Shown here piece after piece: positions 44,595-53,109 of a DNA stretch of 55,669 nt. The notes under the pieces were generated by a model. It worked only from the letters and a program-made list of their open reading frames with translations. It searched no databases and had not been told where the DNA came from. The position numbers were made by a program, and so were the translations under genes. Source of the DNA: Candidatus Gastranaerophilales bacterium (GTDB taxonomy: Bacteria > Cyanobacteriota > Vampirovibrionia > Gastranaerophilales > UBA9579); assembly GCA_028689995.1 (NCBI GenBank), contig JAQVCB010000002.1:1-55669 (forward strand), read 5' to 3'. How positions within the stretch are numbered: position 1 is the stretch's first letter; each line of letters opens with the position of its first letter.

Positions 44595-44638
44595 AAAGTT
44601 ATTTCGATTTCTCTATATACAAATATTAAAAAAATATT

Positions 44639-44676
44639 AAAAAAACAGAAACTCTTGTATAAATGCAAGAGTTTCT
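44639..44676 (-). terminator. Terminator of the pilin transcript
   Basis: CAGAAACTCTTG (44645-44656) pairs perfectly with CAAGAGTTTCTG (44665-44676). Read leftward it is followed by a T-rich run. Confidence 0.78.
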
Positions 44677-44720
44677 GAAATTATTTATATAAAATTACTG
44701 ATACTATCAGCTACTTAACA

Positions 44721-44888
44721 CTACTGCTTATTACTGACAGTAAAAATAGAATCATTTATAAATTTTAGCATTGCATTCATTTGTGGAGCAAACATAAACA
44801 ACACACTCATACTCATCACAGCAATCAGAGCAACAGCTATTGCCCATTCAGATATATCCTGACCTTTTTTTGTATTGTATATATTCAT
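44721..44888 (-). CDS. Second Flp-type pilin-like protein, 55 residues
   Basis: Starts MNIYNTKKGQDISEWAIAVA, with a helix up to residue 33, then PQMNAMLKFINDS. The KKG|Q cleavage site and the glutamate five residues later are those of Flp type IVb pilins, except that tryptophan replaces the tyrosine of the usual E-Y pair. It is 33 bases after the canonical pilin in the same orientation and precedes the terminator at 44639-44676. The ribosome site is weak. Confidence 0.75.
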   Translation of the reverse strand: MNIYNTKKGQDISEWAIAVALIAVMSMSVLFMFAPQMNAMLKFINDSIFTVSNKQ

Positions 44889-44921
44889 ACTTCTAAAAAA
44901 CTCTTATTAAAAATAATTGTT

Positions 44922-45113
44922 TTAGCCTCCAGATGCTTGGTTTGCGGCTGTTTCTAATTGCACATTAACTTTATCAATAATGTTTTTGATTTGTCCACCC
45001 ATTTGTGTCAACACCACGATTGCAACAACTGAAACCAAAGCTAGAATCAAACCATACTCAACAAGACTCTGCCCTTTTCTTGATTTTCTCACATTTTTTG
45101 ACAATTTCATCAT
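44922..45113 (-). CDS. Flp family type IVb pilin
   Basis: A 63-residue pilin with RKSRKGQSLVEYGLILALVS: basic leader, cleavage after glycine, glutamate at +5 followed by tyrosine, and a hydrophobic helix. The tail ends GG. It is the structural subunit of a Tad pilus used in adhesion. GGGAG precedes the ATG pair at 45113/45110. Tad ATPase and secretin genes are outside the window, but TadE/G-like genes are at 34819-37794. Confidence 0.93.
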   Translation of the reverse strand: MMKLSKNVRKSRKGQSLVEYGLILALVSVVAIVVLTQMGGQIKNIIDKVNVQLETAANQASGG

Positions 45114-45211
45114 TATAACTCCCAGTAATTTAATTTAATGAACCATTTTAATATTACATTATATTTTTAAATATATATATCACTTTTTTGAGTGATTTTA
45201 TTATCACCTTA

Positions 45212-46408
45212 TCACCTGTCCATTACAAATTTAATATTTGCTGCTTCTAATCTATCCATAGCCTCATTCAATCTTTCATCAGATTGAACCATTGATACTC
45301 TAAAATGATCATCGCTATATTTCCCAAAAGCAATACCCGGAGTAAATACAACACCTGTTTTGTCAAGAATCATTTTACACCAGGATTTTGAATCATAACC
45401 TTCAGGTACATCCAACCAAAGATACATTGTAGCTTTTGGAAAACTCACTTCCCATCCAAGTTTTCTAAATCCTTCAACCATAAAATCTCTTCTGCGTTGA
45501 TATTTTTGAACAATTTTGTCAATATGGAATTGAGGTAAATTAAGAGCAGCTATTGCAGCATCCTGCACAATTGTTGAAGTACCATAATCTACATTTGTTT
45601 TCATAGAATAAAGTGCTCTGATATATTCTTTATTTCCAACTGCAAAACCCACTCTCCATCCTGCCATGTTAAATGTTTTAGAAAAAGAATGAAACTCTAT
45701 GGCTACATCTTTTGCTCTTGGAATTTCAAAAATACTTGGCGGTCTGTATCCGTCATAAACAATTTCGCCATAAGCCAGATCTGTACAAAGTAATATATTA
45801 TATTTTATACAATAATCAACTAATTCCTGATAATATTCCTTTGTTACAGTAGCTGCTGAAGGATTATTAGGATAATTTGTAAAGAAAACTTTTGCCCTTT
45901 GAGCAACTTCCTCAGGAATACTTGATAGATCAGGTAAATAATTATTTTTTGTTTCAAGTTTCACATGATAAACATCACCGTTTGAAATCCATGTACCTCT
46001 TGAATGAACAGGATAATATGGATCAGGAACAATATTGATGTCTCCAGGATCGGTATACGCCATTGCAAGATGTGCCAAACCTTCTTTTGCACCTATTAAT
46101 GTCTGTATTTCTTCTTTTGGATCAATAGTAACATTATATCTTCTTAACATCCATTCAGCTATTGCTTGCCTGAATGTTTCCTTTCCTTTAAAGCTTGGAT
46201 ATCCATGGTTTACAGGATCTTGTATGCTTTTTACCGCAGCTTCAACTACAGGAGCTGGTGTTGGTCCATCAGGATTCCCGATACCAAGATCTATCAAATC
46301 AACACCTTTTGCTCGCGCCGCTTCTTTCCATTCATCCAATTCAGCAAAAATATAAACGGGCAAATTTAATAATTTCTTTGATGGTGTGATGTTTAACTTG
46401 GTTTGCAT
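45212..46408 (-). CDS. Class I/II aminotransferase, LL-diaminopimelate aminotransferase-like
   Basis: A 398-residue PLP enzyme. The start at 46408 (MQTKLNITPSKKLLN) has AGGAG seven bases upstream; a start at 46435 would add nine unlikely residues. Conserved pieces: LIDLGIGNPDGPTP, the FTNYPNNPSAATV aspartate/asparagine loop, and the PLP lysine in SFSKTFNMAGWRVGF. Relatives are annotated as DapL-type or aspartate/alanine aminotransferases; DapL makes LL-diaminopimelate for lysine and peptidoglycan in Cyanobacteria. Exact substrate uncertain. Confidence 0.85.
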   Translation of the reverse strand: MQTKLNITPSKKLLNLPVYIFAELDEWKEAARAKGVDLIDLGIGNPDGPTPAPVVEAAVKSIQDPVNHGYPSFKGKETFRQAIAEWMLRRYNVTIDPKEEIQTLIGAKEGLAHLAMAYTDPGDINIVPDPYYPVHSRGTWISNGDVYHVKLETKNNYLPDLSSIPEEVAQRAKVFFTNYPNNPSAATVTKEYYQELVDYCIKYNILLCTDLAYGEIVYDGYRPPSIFEIPRAKDVAIEFHSFSKTFNMAGWRVGFAVGNKEYIRALYSMKTNVDYGTSTIVQDAAIAALNLPQFHIDKIVQKYQRRRDFMVEGFRKLGWEVSFPKATMYLWLDVPEGYDSKSWCKMILDKTGVVFTPGIAFGKYSDDHFRVSMVQSDERLNEAMDRLEAANIKFVMDR

Positions 46409-46487
46409 TTTTAATCTCCTGATTGTCTGCCGCAATGTTATTGTATTTTATAAATTTAATATATTCAAGAAAATTGTATCTTTTAAA

Positions 46488-47468
46488 TTAGTTTAAGTCC
46501 AATTTTAAAAGCATTTCCGCCGCTCTCTGTTGAGAAGTATGATATTGCAGGATTTTCTCCTTGCCATTTTTGGCTATTCTATGTCTTAAAATATCTTCAT
46601 TCAAATATCTTGAAATTTTGTCAATCAATTCATCTGAACTTCTATAAAACAAAAGTTCGGAATCTTCAACAAAATAATCAACCGTATCCTGTTTAAAATC
46701 AGTAATCAAAAAACCTTCTGACGCAAGCACTTCAAGAACACGATAATTCATACTGCTCAACCCCTGATCCATTGTAATATTTAGTACGATTTTAGATCCA
46801 GAATAAACTCTGGCAAGGTCTTTTTCTGTTTCAAGAAATCCCATATAACTTTTTTTATAGACTTCTATGAGATCTGAACTTAACATGCCCCGCTTTATTA
46901 TTTCTTCTACACTGGCATCAAAATGTTTTTTATAGGAATAAACACCAAGTTTTTCCGGGAAACTTTTTATAATTTCACATAAAATTGAAATTCTTTTATC
47001 CGTAAGAGGTCTTCCCACAAAGACAATTTCTGGAATACAACTGTCAATTTTCTTATCTATAGAATATAAATCCGGGTCAACCCCTAGTGGTAAATAATAT
47101 GACTTATTATGTAATACGTTTAAATATTGTTTATCCCAGCAAAAAACTATTCCCTTAGAAGCCGCTAACTTATTAAAAAGTGTTAAATCTCCCGAATGTG
47201 CAAAATTCGCATTCGGATCATCAGCAAAATAATGTAAAACAGGAATATTTAACTCATTAATAATTCTTTCAGCATCAGGATTAATTAAATGTACATAGTC
47301 ATAACCTATAACAAAATCGGGATTGAAAACTTTTACAGAAGTAACATCAATATCTCTTACATCATAAGTTAGAACATCATAACCTAATTTCTCAAATCCC
47401 TTTGCAAGACCGTTGATAATTAGCGTTCCTGCAATACTTATTGGAGTTATAGCCAATACATTACCCAT
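46488..47468 (-). CDS. CgeB-like glycosyltransferase
   Basis: A 326-residue GT-B protein of the CgeB/spore-maturation type. It has HYFADDPNANF near residue 85, the PLGVDPDLYSID and IVFVGRPLTDKRI segments, and the SSMNYRVLEVLASEGFLITD donor-site block. The N-terminal domain is short. The gene stands alone, separated by 79 bases from the aminotransferase. It probably glycosylates a surface polymer or protein. Confidence 0.8.
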   Translation of the reverse strand: MGNVLAITPISIAGTLIINGLAKGFEKLGYDVLTYDVRDIDVTSVKVFNPDFVIGYDYVHLINPDAERIINELNIPVLHYFADDPNANFAHSGDLTLFNKLAASKGIVFCWDKQYLNVLHNKSYYLPLGVDPDLYSIDKKIDSCIPEIVFVGRPLTDKRISILCEIIKSFPEKLGVYSYKKHFDASVEEIIKRGMLSSDLIEVYKKSYMGFLETEKDLARVYSGSKIVLNITMDQGLSSMNYRVLEVLASEGFLITDFKQDTVDYFVEDSELLFYRSSDELIDKISRYLNEDILRHRIAKNGKEKILQYHTSQQRAAEMLLKLDLN

Positions 47469-47880
47469 ATATTAAAAAACTCCTGCATTAAAATAAATAA
47501 TAGACTGAAATATATACTTATTGAACGAATTTATTAATTAGTTTTGCTTATATTATAACAATAAAGACTATTTTGGTCGAATAGTTATAAATAAATTTTT
47601 ATTCAGGTAAAACTCTGGCTAAGAATGAAGATTTTATCCAAATAACAATAAAATTCTTGATTATAGCTAATACTTTTGTATATTTTATCTTTATACCTCA
47701 GTTATAGTTATTAACTTAAGCTAAACAGGCGGGGTTGACGTTTTTTATAAATTAATGATATCTTTGTACTAATCAATTTTTGTGGCAAGTTAATATATAT
47801 GTGAAAAAATGTCATTAAATAGGAATTATTCACCTGTTAAAAATTAATAAAAGAAGTGGTAAGGACTTAGGAGAGTTTAT
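47469..47880. other. 412-bp intergenic region before the LysM-M23 gene
   Basis: Contains a candidate promoter (47735-47764) and an AT-rich leader of about 110 bases. No known riboswitch class could be matched, and no ORF is supported. Confidence 0.5.
47735..47764 (+). promoter_or_regulatory. Candidate promoter of the LysM-M23 gene
   Basis: TTGACG (47735-47740), 18 bases, TATCTT (47759-47764). The TAGGAGAG ribosome site lies before the ATG at 47881. Confidence 0.4.
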
Positions 47881-48948
47881 ATGGCCTTTAAAAAAGCCAG
47901 GAGTTGCAATTTCCAGAAAGAAAAGATGATAATTGATGAAACTACGGAAGAAATTTTAGATTATCTTCTTAGATCAAGAAATTTTCTTTCAGATTTAACT
48001 CTTTTAAAACTTAATCAAAAAGTTAAAATTTCATTCTCAAAGAAAATATATGAACTTGTTGAAGGTTTTTGCAAATCTTCGAAAGTTACCAATTCAAAAA
48101 GTTCTTTAATTATATTTTTCACAGCATTACTCCTTGCAGGAAATTGTTTTAATTCATTTAGTACTGTCTTTGCGGTTTCAAATGAATTAAAACAACAAAT
48201 TATTAATATTAATCAGGGTGGTGGTAGATTAATTCCTATCAGTTTAAATGAATCATCAATAAACAAAGATAATATCATACCGGTATCAGAAGAATATAAA
48301 GACAGTTTATCTGGCATTAAACCAGGACAACCGCTAATGATTATTCCTAAAAATTCAAAAGTTCACGTAGTAACAAAAGGTGAAAATCTTGTCAATATTA
48401 GTAATAAGTATAATGTATCTCTCAAAAAATTAATTTCTGTTAATTCCAAAATTGATCTTGTTAATTTAACAGCAGGTGAAAAAATTATAATACCTGATAT
48501 TAAATTAACAAGAAATCAAAGATACAGACTTGCATCGAGAGGCTTTTCTCCATCTATTGGGTTATCGCAGGACAGGTGTTTTAGATGGCCTACTGAAGGG
48601 AAAAGAGAAATTATTTCAAAGTTTGGATTTAGAGAATTTAGACAGCATTCAGGCATTGATATTTATGGTAAAAACGGAGATCCTATAGTAGCTGCCAAAT
48701 CTGGCACAGTTGTATTTTCAGGATGGAATGGTAATTATGGCCGTTGTATTATAATCGATCATGGATATGGTATTCAGACATTATATGCACATTCCTCAAA
48801 ACTTCTTGTTAATATTGGTGACTCTGTATATACCGGTCAGGAAATTGCAAAAATTGGTGCTACCGGCAGAGCAACATGTTCTCATCTTCATTTTCAGATC
48901 ATGTTAAACGGTGTACCTAAAAATCCTGCAAGATACCTGCGTTCATAA
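47881..48948 (+). CDS. LysM-M23 peptidoglycan endopeptidase
   Basis: A 355-residue protein. The N-terminal 80 residues are cytoplasmic, then a membrane helix (about residues 78-98), so it is anchored in the inner membrane. A LysM domain is at about residues 160-205 (HVVTKGENLVNISNKYNVSL). The M23 domain spans 240-355 with zinc residues H256 and D260 (HSGIDIYG), H335 and H337 (CSHLHFQI) and H304 (LYAHSS). All catalytic residues are present, so it should cut peptide cross-links during growth or division. Confidence 0.92.
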   Translation: MAFKKARSCNFQKEKMIIDETTEEILDYLLRSRNFLSDLTLLKLNQKVKISFSKKIYELVEGFCKSSKVTNSKSSLIIFFTALLLAGNCFNSFSTVFAVSNELKQQIININQGGGRLIPISLNESSINKDNIIPVSEEYKDSLSGIKPGQPLMIIPKNSKVHVVTKGENLVNISNKYNVSLKKLISVNSKIDLVNLTAGEKIIIPDIKLTRNQRYRLASRGFSPSIGLSQDRCFRWPTEGKREIISKFGFREFRQHSGIDIYGKNGDPIVAAKSGTVVFSGWNGNYGRCIIIDHGYGIQTLYAHSSKLLVNIGDSVYTGQEIAKIGATGRATCSHLHFQIMLNGVPKNPARYLRS

Positions 48949-48962
48949 AAAATTTAAAAATT

Positions 48963-49015
48963 AAAAAAATAAAAGAAGCTGTTAAAAAACTAAAAAACAG
49001 CCTCTTTTATTTTTT
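48963..49015 (+). terminator. Terminator of the LysM-M23 gene
   Basis: AAAATAAAAGAAGCTGTT pairs with AACAGCCTCTTTTATTTT, with one bulge, and is followed by T. Confidence 0.75.
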
Positions 49016-49069
49016 AGTTCAATTTCACTTAAAATATCCATCAAATTAATGTTGTTAATCTGAATTCAA

Positions 49070-49112
49070 TGTTACAAAATAAAAATAAAGATTTTTTTAT
49101 TATTTTGTAACA
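49070..49112. repeat. Inverted repeat TGTTACAAAATAA
   Basis: TGTTACAAAATAA (49070-49082) and TTATTTTGTAACA (49100-49112) form a 13-bp stem with a 17-base loop, 97 bases before the FtsB-like gene. It could be a protein-binding site or an RNA hairpin. Confidence 0.55.
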
Positions 49113-49209
49113 TAACTGGACATCAATTAATGTATTTTTTACAATTATAATCAACTACAAAATAATTAACTTAATAAGAAATCCATTAAAATTATAAGAG
49201 GGTTAGGCT

Positions 49210-49563
49210 TTGTCGGTCAGATATAAAAATAACAATATGCATCAAGAAAAGAAACATTCCTTCAATAGAAAGGATGTTAGGAAAGTTTATCAAAAAAGAA
49301 TTTATTATTTATTTATAACAATAATATTAGTGATCTGCCTTTCCCAGATATTCAGAGGAATATTTTTAAATGTTGCCAAATATATAACTTTAAATAAGCA
49401 ACTTAATAAACTTGAAAAATTGAATATTGCTGCTATTGATGAAAATAACCAGCTTAAGGAACAACTTAAAAACTATACGTCCTTAAAAGGAATTGAAGCT
49501 TTAGCAAGAGACAACTTGAAAATGGTTGGAAAAAACGAAGTTTTAGTTGTAATAAAACAATAA
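49210..49563 (+). CDS. FtsB/DivIC-like septum protein
   Basis: A 117-residue single-pass membrane protein: basic N-terminus, a helix at about residues 33-50, a short coiled coil (NKQLNKLEKLNI, ENNQLKEQLKNY) and the FtsB C-terminal block ALARDNLKMVGKNEVLVVI. It belongs to the divisome FtsQLB module. The start is TTG at 49210, seven bases after AGAGGG; an ATG at 49237 is an alternative. Confidence 0.85.
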   Translation: MSVRYKNNNMHQEKKHSFNRKDVRKVYQKRIYYLFITIILVICLSQIFRGIFLNVAKYITLNKQLNKLEKLNIAAIDENNQLKEQLKNYTSLKGIEALARDNLKMVGKNEVLVVIKQ

Positions 49564-49586
49564 AAAGCCTGCTTGTTAGCAGGCTT
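49562..49586 (-). terminator. Hairpin behind the FtsB-like gene, leftward terminator
   Basis: AAGCCTGCT (49565-49573) and AGCAGGCTT (49578-49586) are complementary; the T run occurs only on the minus strand, so it likely ends the 51-residue gene's transcript. It also follows the FtsB-like stop directly. Confidence 0.6.
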
Positions 49587-49610
49587 AAAAGTATATATTC
49601 AACAACATAA

Positions 49611-49676
49611 ATTAGAACGAGTTTTTTAAAAGGAAAACTCATCGTTTCCCTTTTAAACACTCCCGCTCCGCAGGCT
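49611..49676 (-). repeat. Dispersed repeat fragment, CTCGTTCTAA family, copy F
   Basis: On the minus strand: GCGGAGCGGGAGTG, an inner hairpin AAAAGG...CCTTTT, then ACTCGTTCTA. It contains the stop of the 51-residue gene. Confidence 0.6.
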
Positions 49677-49830
49677 ATTTGATTGTTACTAAACGAGGCA
49701 CAACTCCTAATTCAGTTTGAATCATTTTAGCTCTGGCCAGCGCCATTGATCTGCGCTTTTGTGCTCCTCTAAGAAGAAATGACACCGAGTCTGATGTAGT
49801 GACTGCCGGTATTCTTTTCTTTTCTTCCAT
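49675..49830 (-). CDS. Hypothetical 51-residue basic protein
   Basis: Starts MEEKKRIPAVTTSDSVSFLL and continues RGAQKRRSMALARAKMIQTE to a TAG at 49675. It is basic and has a predicted amphipathic helix in the middle. GGGA is found ten bases before the ATG. Codon use is richer in G and C than its neighbours. It is bracketed by two repeat copies (49611-49676 and 49852-49892), the first of which supplies its stop. No family recognised. Confidence 0.5.
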   Translation of the reverse strand: MEEKKRIPAVTTSDSVSFLLRGAQKRRSMALARAKMIQTELGVVPRLVTIK

Positions 49831-49851
49831 AATTATATCCCTATCCTATTC

Positions 49852-49892
49852 TTAGAACGAGTTTGCTAAAGCCTGCGCTCCCGCTCCGATTT
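49852..49892 (-). repeat. Dispersed repeat fragment, CTCGTTCTAA family, copy E
   Basis: On the minus strand: GGAGCGGGAGCGCAGGCTTT, AGC, then AAACTCGTTCTAAG. It is the right-hand part of the element only. Confidence 0.6.
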
Positions 49893-49927
49893 TTATTTTT
49901 CCTTACATAAACTGTATCGGTCAAATT

Positions 49928-49960
49928 AAAAAATTCCTTTAGGATTTAAAGGAATTTTTT
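49928..49960. terminator. Bidirectional terminator of the LptF/G gene
   Basis: AAAAAATTCCTTT and AAAGGAATTTTTT form a 13-bp stem with T runs on both strands. It lies 80 bases behind the LptF/G stop. Confidence 0.75.
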
Positions 49961-50039
49961 AAAAAAATGAAACATAATTTAACAATTCGGAGAGGTCCGG
50001 GTTCAATTTTGATTTTCTGCTTCTTCAATTAAATGTGTT

Positions 50040-51140
50040 TTATATTAAAAAAGCTTTTCTGTAAAATAGCAATCCGCCAATAAAAGCGATAACTATATTG
50101 GGCAACCATGCAGATAAAAATGGATCCAATATTTGTGATTCTCCAAGAGATATTGAAAAAGCTCTTAATAAGTAATAACAAAAAAGTATCAATATACTGA
50201 ATAAAAATCCCCTATTAAATTTGGCTCTTGGAGGAGTAATTGCAAGCGGTATTCCTATTATTGCAATAAGAAATGAAGTTACAGGAATAGCAAACTTTTC
50301 ATGCAATTGTATCAAAAGACTTGCAACATCAATATTTCCTTTTTTCTTCTGATATTCTATATATTTTATTAAATTGTAGAAATTAAATTCTTTTGCTTTT
50401 CGGTTTTTCATTTTTCCTGAAGTATTAAAATTAGTAAAAAGCTGCATTCTGTCAAAAAATATACTGCTTTTAATTTTTCCTGACTGAGTTAAGGTATACG
50501 ATACTCCCTGATCAAAATTCCAATAATCAGGATTAGTACTTCCATATTTAGACTGTATTATTGTCACAGCATCCCTTTTTGACATATCCAGGGCAGTTAT
50601 TCCATGCAGTCTGCCATTATAACATTTATCTATATAAAAAAGCCTCTTTACCTGTCCATTTTCATTCAATTGTTCAAAGGAAAAATTCGATCTCCCATCA
50701 GGAACACTTTTTTGGGTTAAAGCCAACATTGTTAAATTTCTTGCCTGAACATTTGCAGCAGGAACAATTAATTCATTTATAAAAAAACATGTTATTGCCG
50801 CCGCTATCCCAAAAATAAAAACAGGTAAAGATAATCTTGCTATACTTATTCCACATGCCCTGAATATTGTAACTTCTGAATTTAAGCAAAGTTTATTAAT
50901 GGTCAAAATCGTTGCTAATAAAACTCCCATAGGTATTGTTAATACCAAAATTGATGGTAATTTTAATAGAACTACCAGCAATGCAACTTTACCTGATATT
51001 CCAAATGATGTTATTTGTTTCACCAGATTAATAAATGTATCTGATGCGAACATGATCGATGTAAAAATGATAATGCCCAATAAAAATGTCTCAATAAGCT
51101 GTTTTGTTATGTATTTATCAAGTATTTTGAATCTTTCCAT
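50040..51140 (-). CDS. LptF/LptG family permease (YjgP/YjgQ)
   Basis: A 366-residue inner-membrane protein with six helices in two groups of three (about residues 12-120 and 270-365) and a periplasmic beta-jellyroll between them. Family pieces: LDKYITKQLIETFLLGIIIF, the coupling region NSEVTIFRACGISIARL, and FAIPVTSFLIAIIGIPLAI. Such permeases, with LptB ATPase, extract lipopolysaccharide for transport to the outer membrane. It is the only LptF/G-type gene here. It implies a lipid-A-type outer membrane. Confidence 0.9.
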   Translation of the reverse strand: MERFKILDKYITKQLIETFLLGIIIFTSIMFASDTFINLVKQITSFGISGKVALLVVLLKLPSILVLTIPMGVLLATILTINKLCLNSEVTIFRACGISIARLSLPVFIFGIAAAITCFFINELIVPAANVQARNLTMLALTQKSVPDGRSNFSFEQLNENGQVKRLFYIDKCYNGRLHGITALDMSKRDAVTIIQSKYGSTNPDYWNFDQGVSYTLTQSGKIKSSIFFDRMQLFTNFNTSGKMKNRKAKEFNFYNLIKYIEYQKKKGNIDVASLLIQLHEKFAIPVTSFLIAIIGIPLAITPPRAKFNRGFLFSILILFCYYLLRAFSISLGESQILDPFLSAWLPNIVIAFIGGLLFYRKAFLI

Positions 51141-51239
51141 CTTCCCTCACTAATCTGTACTATTTTTGATATTGTGATAAAATCAAGCATTATATTAAAT
51201 AATACCACCATAAATTTTTTCATAGAAGGAGATAATTAT

Positions 51240-51563
51240 ATGTCAAATGCCATAGAAGTTACAGATGCTTCGTTTGAACAGGAAGTTAAAAACTCATCTG
51301 TACCTGTTTTAGTTGATTTTTGGGCACCATGGTGTGGACCATGCAGAAAAATTGCACCTGTTATTGATGAGATTGCTGAAGAATTTCAAAATCGAATCAA
51401 AGTAGTGAAATTAAATACGGATGAAAATATTAAAACTGCTCAAGAATACAGCATAAGTGGTATTCCCAGTATTCTAATTTTTAAAAATGGTGAAGCTGTT
51501 GAAAGACTCGTAGGTTTAATGCAAAAAACAAGCCTGCAAAGCAGCATTGAAAAATATATTTAA
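51240..51563 (+). CDS. trxA: Thioredoxin
   Basis: A 107-residue cytoplasmic thiol reductase with the active site WCGPC at residues 31-35 (DFWAPWCGPCRKIAP), the cis-proline in SGIPSILIFKNGE and a final KTSLQSSIEKYI helix. The start at 51240 is fixed by AGAAGGAGA upstream; an earlier in-frame codon at 51174 would add 22 unlike residues. TTGATA at 51166 and TTATAT at 51190 are a possible promoter. It stands alone. Confidence 0.95.
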   Translation: MSNAIEVTDASFEQEVKNSSVPVLVDFWAPWCGPCRKIAPVIDEIAEEFQNRIKVVKLNTDENIKTAQEYSISGIPSILIFKNGEAVERLVGLMQKTSLQSSIEKYI

Positions 51564-51588
51564 TTTCAAAATTTAAAATATAGAGTAT

Positions 51589-51625
51589 CTATAAAGGAGA
51601 AGATTTTTTATCTTCTCCTTTATAG
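51589..51625. terminator. Hairpin shared by trxA and the phosphorylase gene
   Basis: TATAAAGGAGAAGAT and ATCTTCTCCTTTATA pair over 15-16 positions around a T-rich loop. It overlaps the end of the convergent pyrimidine phosphorylase gene and could stop both transcripts. Confidence 0.6.
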
Positions 51626-52924
51626 TAATATTTCATAAACCAATTCAGGCAGTTTTGGAGCAGTTTCAGAGAAATTATAAGCTTTTTTCACAAGATTAAT
51701 TGCTTCTGTTACAAAATCCTGAGAATTAGCATGGACAAATGCAAGAATTTCTTCTTTTAAAACCTCATCTCCAATTTTTTTATTCAGGACAATTCCAACC
51801 GCATGATCTATGTTGTCTCCTTTTTTCATCCTGCCAGCACCAAGAAATTTACAAGCCTTTGCAATATTAAGAGCATCAACATTTTTAATATATCCGTCAT
51901 TCTCGGATTTAATTTCGATAACATATTTTGAAGCAGGAAGATTTTCAATATTATCTATTGCATTATCATCTCCGCCCTGCGTCCTTACAATTTCCTTAAA
52001 TTTATTGTATGCACTACCATCTTCAAGATAGCAATTTAAAATTCTTTTAGCATCATTTATAGTTTCTGCTTTATTTAATTTTACAAGAGTTACTGCACCC
52101 AGTATCAGGCATAATTCCTTCAAATCTTCAGGCCCTTGATTCTTTAAAGTCTGAATTGATTCTATTACCTCAAGAGAATTTCCAACAGCATTTCCAAGCG
52201 GCTGCTCCATAGATGTTATTACTACGGAAATTGATTTATTAAGACGTTTTCCTATCTCAACCATAGTATTTGAAAGATCCTGAGCTTCTAATAATGTCTT
52301 CATAAAAGCTCCACTTCCGCATTTAACATCAAGAACGATTACATTGGCACCAGCTGCAATTTTCTTTGATACAACAGAAGCAGCAATTAAAGGAATGCTT
52401 TCTATCGTGGCAGTAACATCTCTAAGAGCGTATAATTTACCATCAGCAGGCGCAAGCTGATTCGTCTGAGAAGCAATTGCAGCACCAATATCCTTTACCT
52501 GAGCTAAAAATTCGTCCAATTCCAGAGAAGTCTTAAATCCCGGGATAGACTCGAGCTTATCAATAGTTCCACCTGTATGACCAAGTCCTCTACCTGACAG
52601 TTTTGCTACAGGTATACCAGCAGCAGCAAGAAGAGGTATTAAAATCAATGTTGTCTTATCTCCTACGCCACCTGTACTGTGTTTATCTACTACAAATTCC
52701 CCTATCTCTGATAAATCAAGTATATTGCCGGAATCAGCCATAGCATTTGTAAGCATGGAACTTTCATCAATATTCATGCCGTTAAAACATATTGCCATAA
52801 GCCATGCTGAAATTTGATAATCAGGAATAATACCGTTTGTTATTCCATTAATAATATAATTTATTTCATCAAGTGAATGAGCATTTCCGCTTCTTTTCCC
52901 TGCGATTATATCAATCATTCTCAT
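51620..52924 (-). CDS. pdp: Pyrimidine-nucleoside (thymidine) phosphorylase
   Basis: Cleaves thymidine or uridine with phosphate to base and sugar 1-phosphate. A 434-residue protein with VDKHSTGGVGDKTTLILIP and SGRGLGHTGGTIDKLESIPG, the glycine-rich phosphate and substrate signature of the TP/PyNP family, and the phosphate-binding DVKCGSGAFMKTLLEA. The C-terminal domain is complete. Together with cdd in the window it points to pyrimidine salvage. It is in its own transcript and ends over the trxA terminator. Confidence 0.94.
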   Translation of the reverse strand: MRMIDIIAGKRSGNAHSLDEINYIINGITNGIIPDYQISAWLMAICFNGMNIDESSMLTNAMADSGNILDLSEIGEFVVDKHSTGGVGDKTTLILIPLLAAAGIPVAKLSGRGLGHTGGTIDKLESIPGFKTSLELDEFLAQVKDIGAAIASQTNQLAPADGKLYALRDVTATIESIPLIAASVVSKKIAAGANVIVLDVKCGSGAFMKTLLEAQDLSNTMVEIGKRLNKSISVVITSMEQPLGNAVGNSLEVIESIQTLKNQGPEDLKELCLILGAVTLVKLNKAETINDAKRILNCYLEDGSAYNKFKEIVRTQGGDDNAIDNIENLPASKYVIEIKSENDGYIKNVDALNIAKACKFLGAGRMKKGDNIDHAVGIVLNKKIGDEVLKEEILAFVHANSQDFVTEAINLVKKAYNFSETAPKLPELVYEILL

Positions 52925-53109
52925 TTATATTTAACAATCTCCATTTTTATTATTCTAAATAGTAAGGATATAATTCTATATAATTATTCGCTTTTTGGAA
53001 ATATATTTCATTTTTTAAAAAGAAAAATTTCATCTTTTTAGATGAATTTTTAAAAAACCGGAATAATTTTTAATCATGTTCACTCTATATATATGGGTAG
53101 GAGTTTTTA

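Larger units (their letters stand above)
44388..44720. other. Intergenic region with two opposed terminators
   Basis: A rightward terminator (44569-44594) without an upstream rightward gene, and a leftward one (44639-44676) for the pilin transcript. A TATAAT at 44510-44515 stands before the first. Confidence 0.5.

Noticed and set aside
44448-44678. 76-codon plus-strand frame near the pilin genes
   Set aside because: It runs through two terminator hairpins and has no ribosome site or recognisable sequence.
47600-47880. Cyclic di-AMP riboswitch before the LysM-M23 gene
   Set aside because: Such genes often have one, but the conserved core cannot be found; only a GGCGGGGTT patch is reminiscent.
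49975-50030. TCGGAGAGGTCCGGGTTCAA resembles part of a tRNA T-arm
   Set aside because: No acceptor stem, anticodon arm or matching 5' half is found around it, so it is not a tRNA gene.
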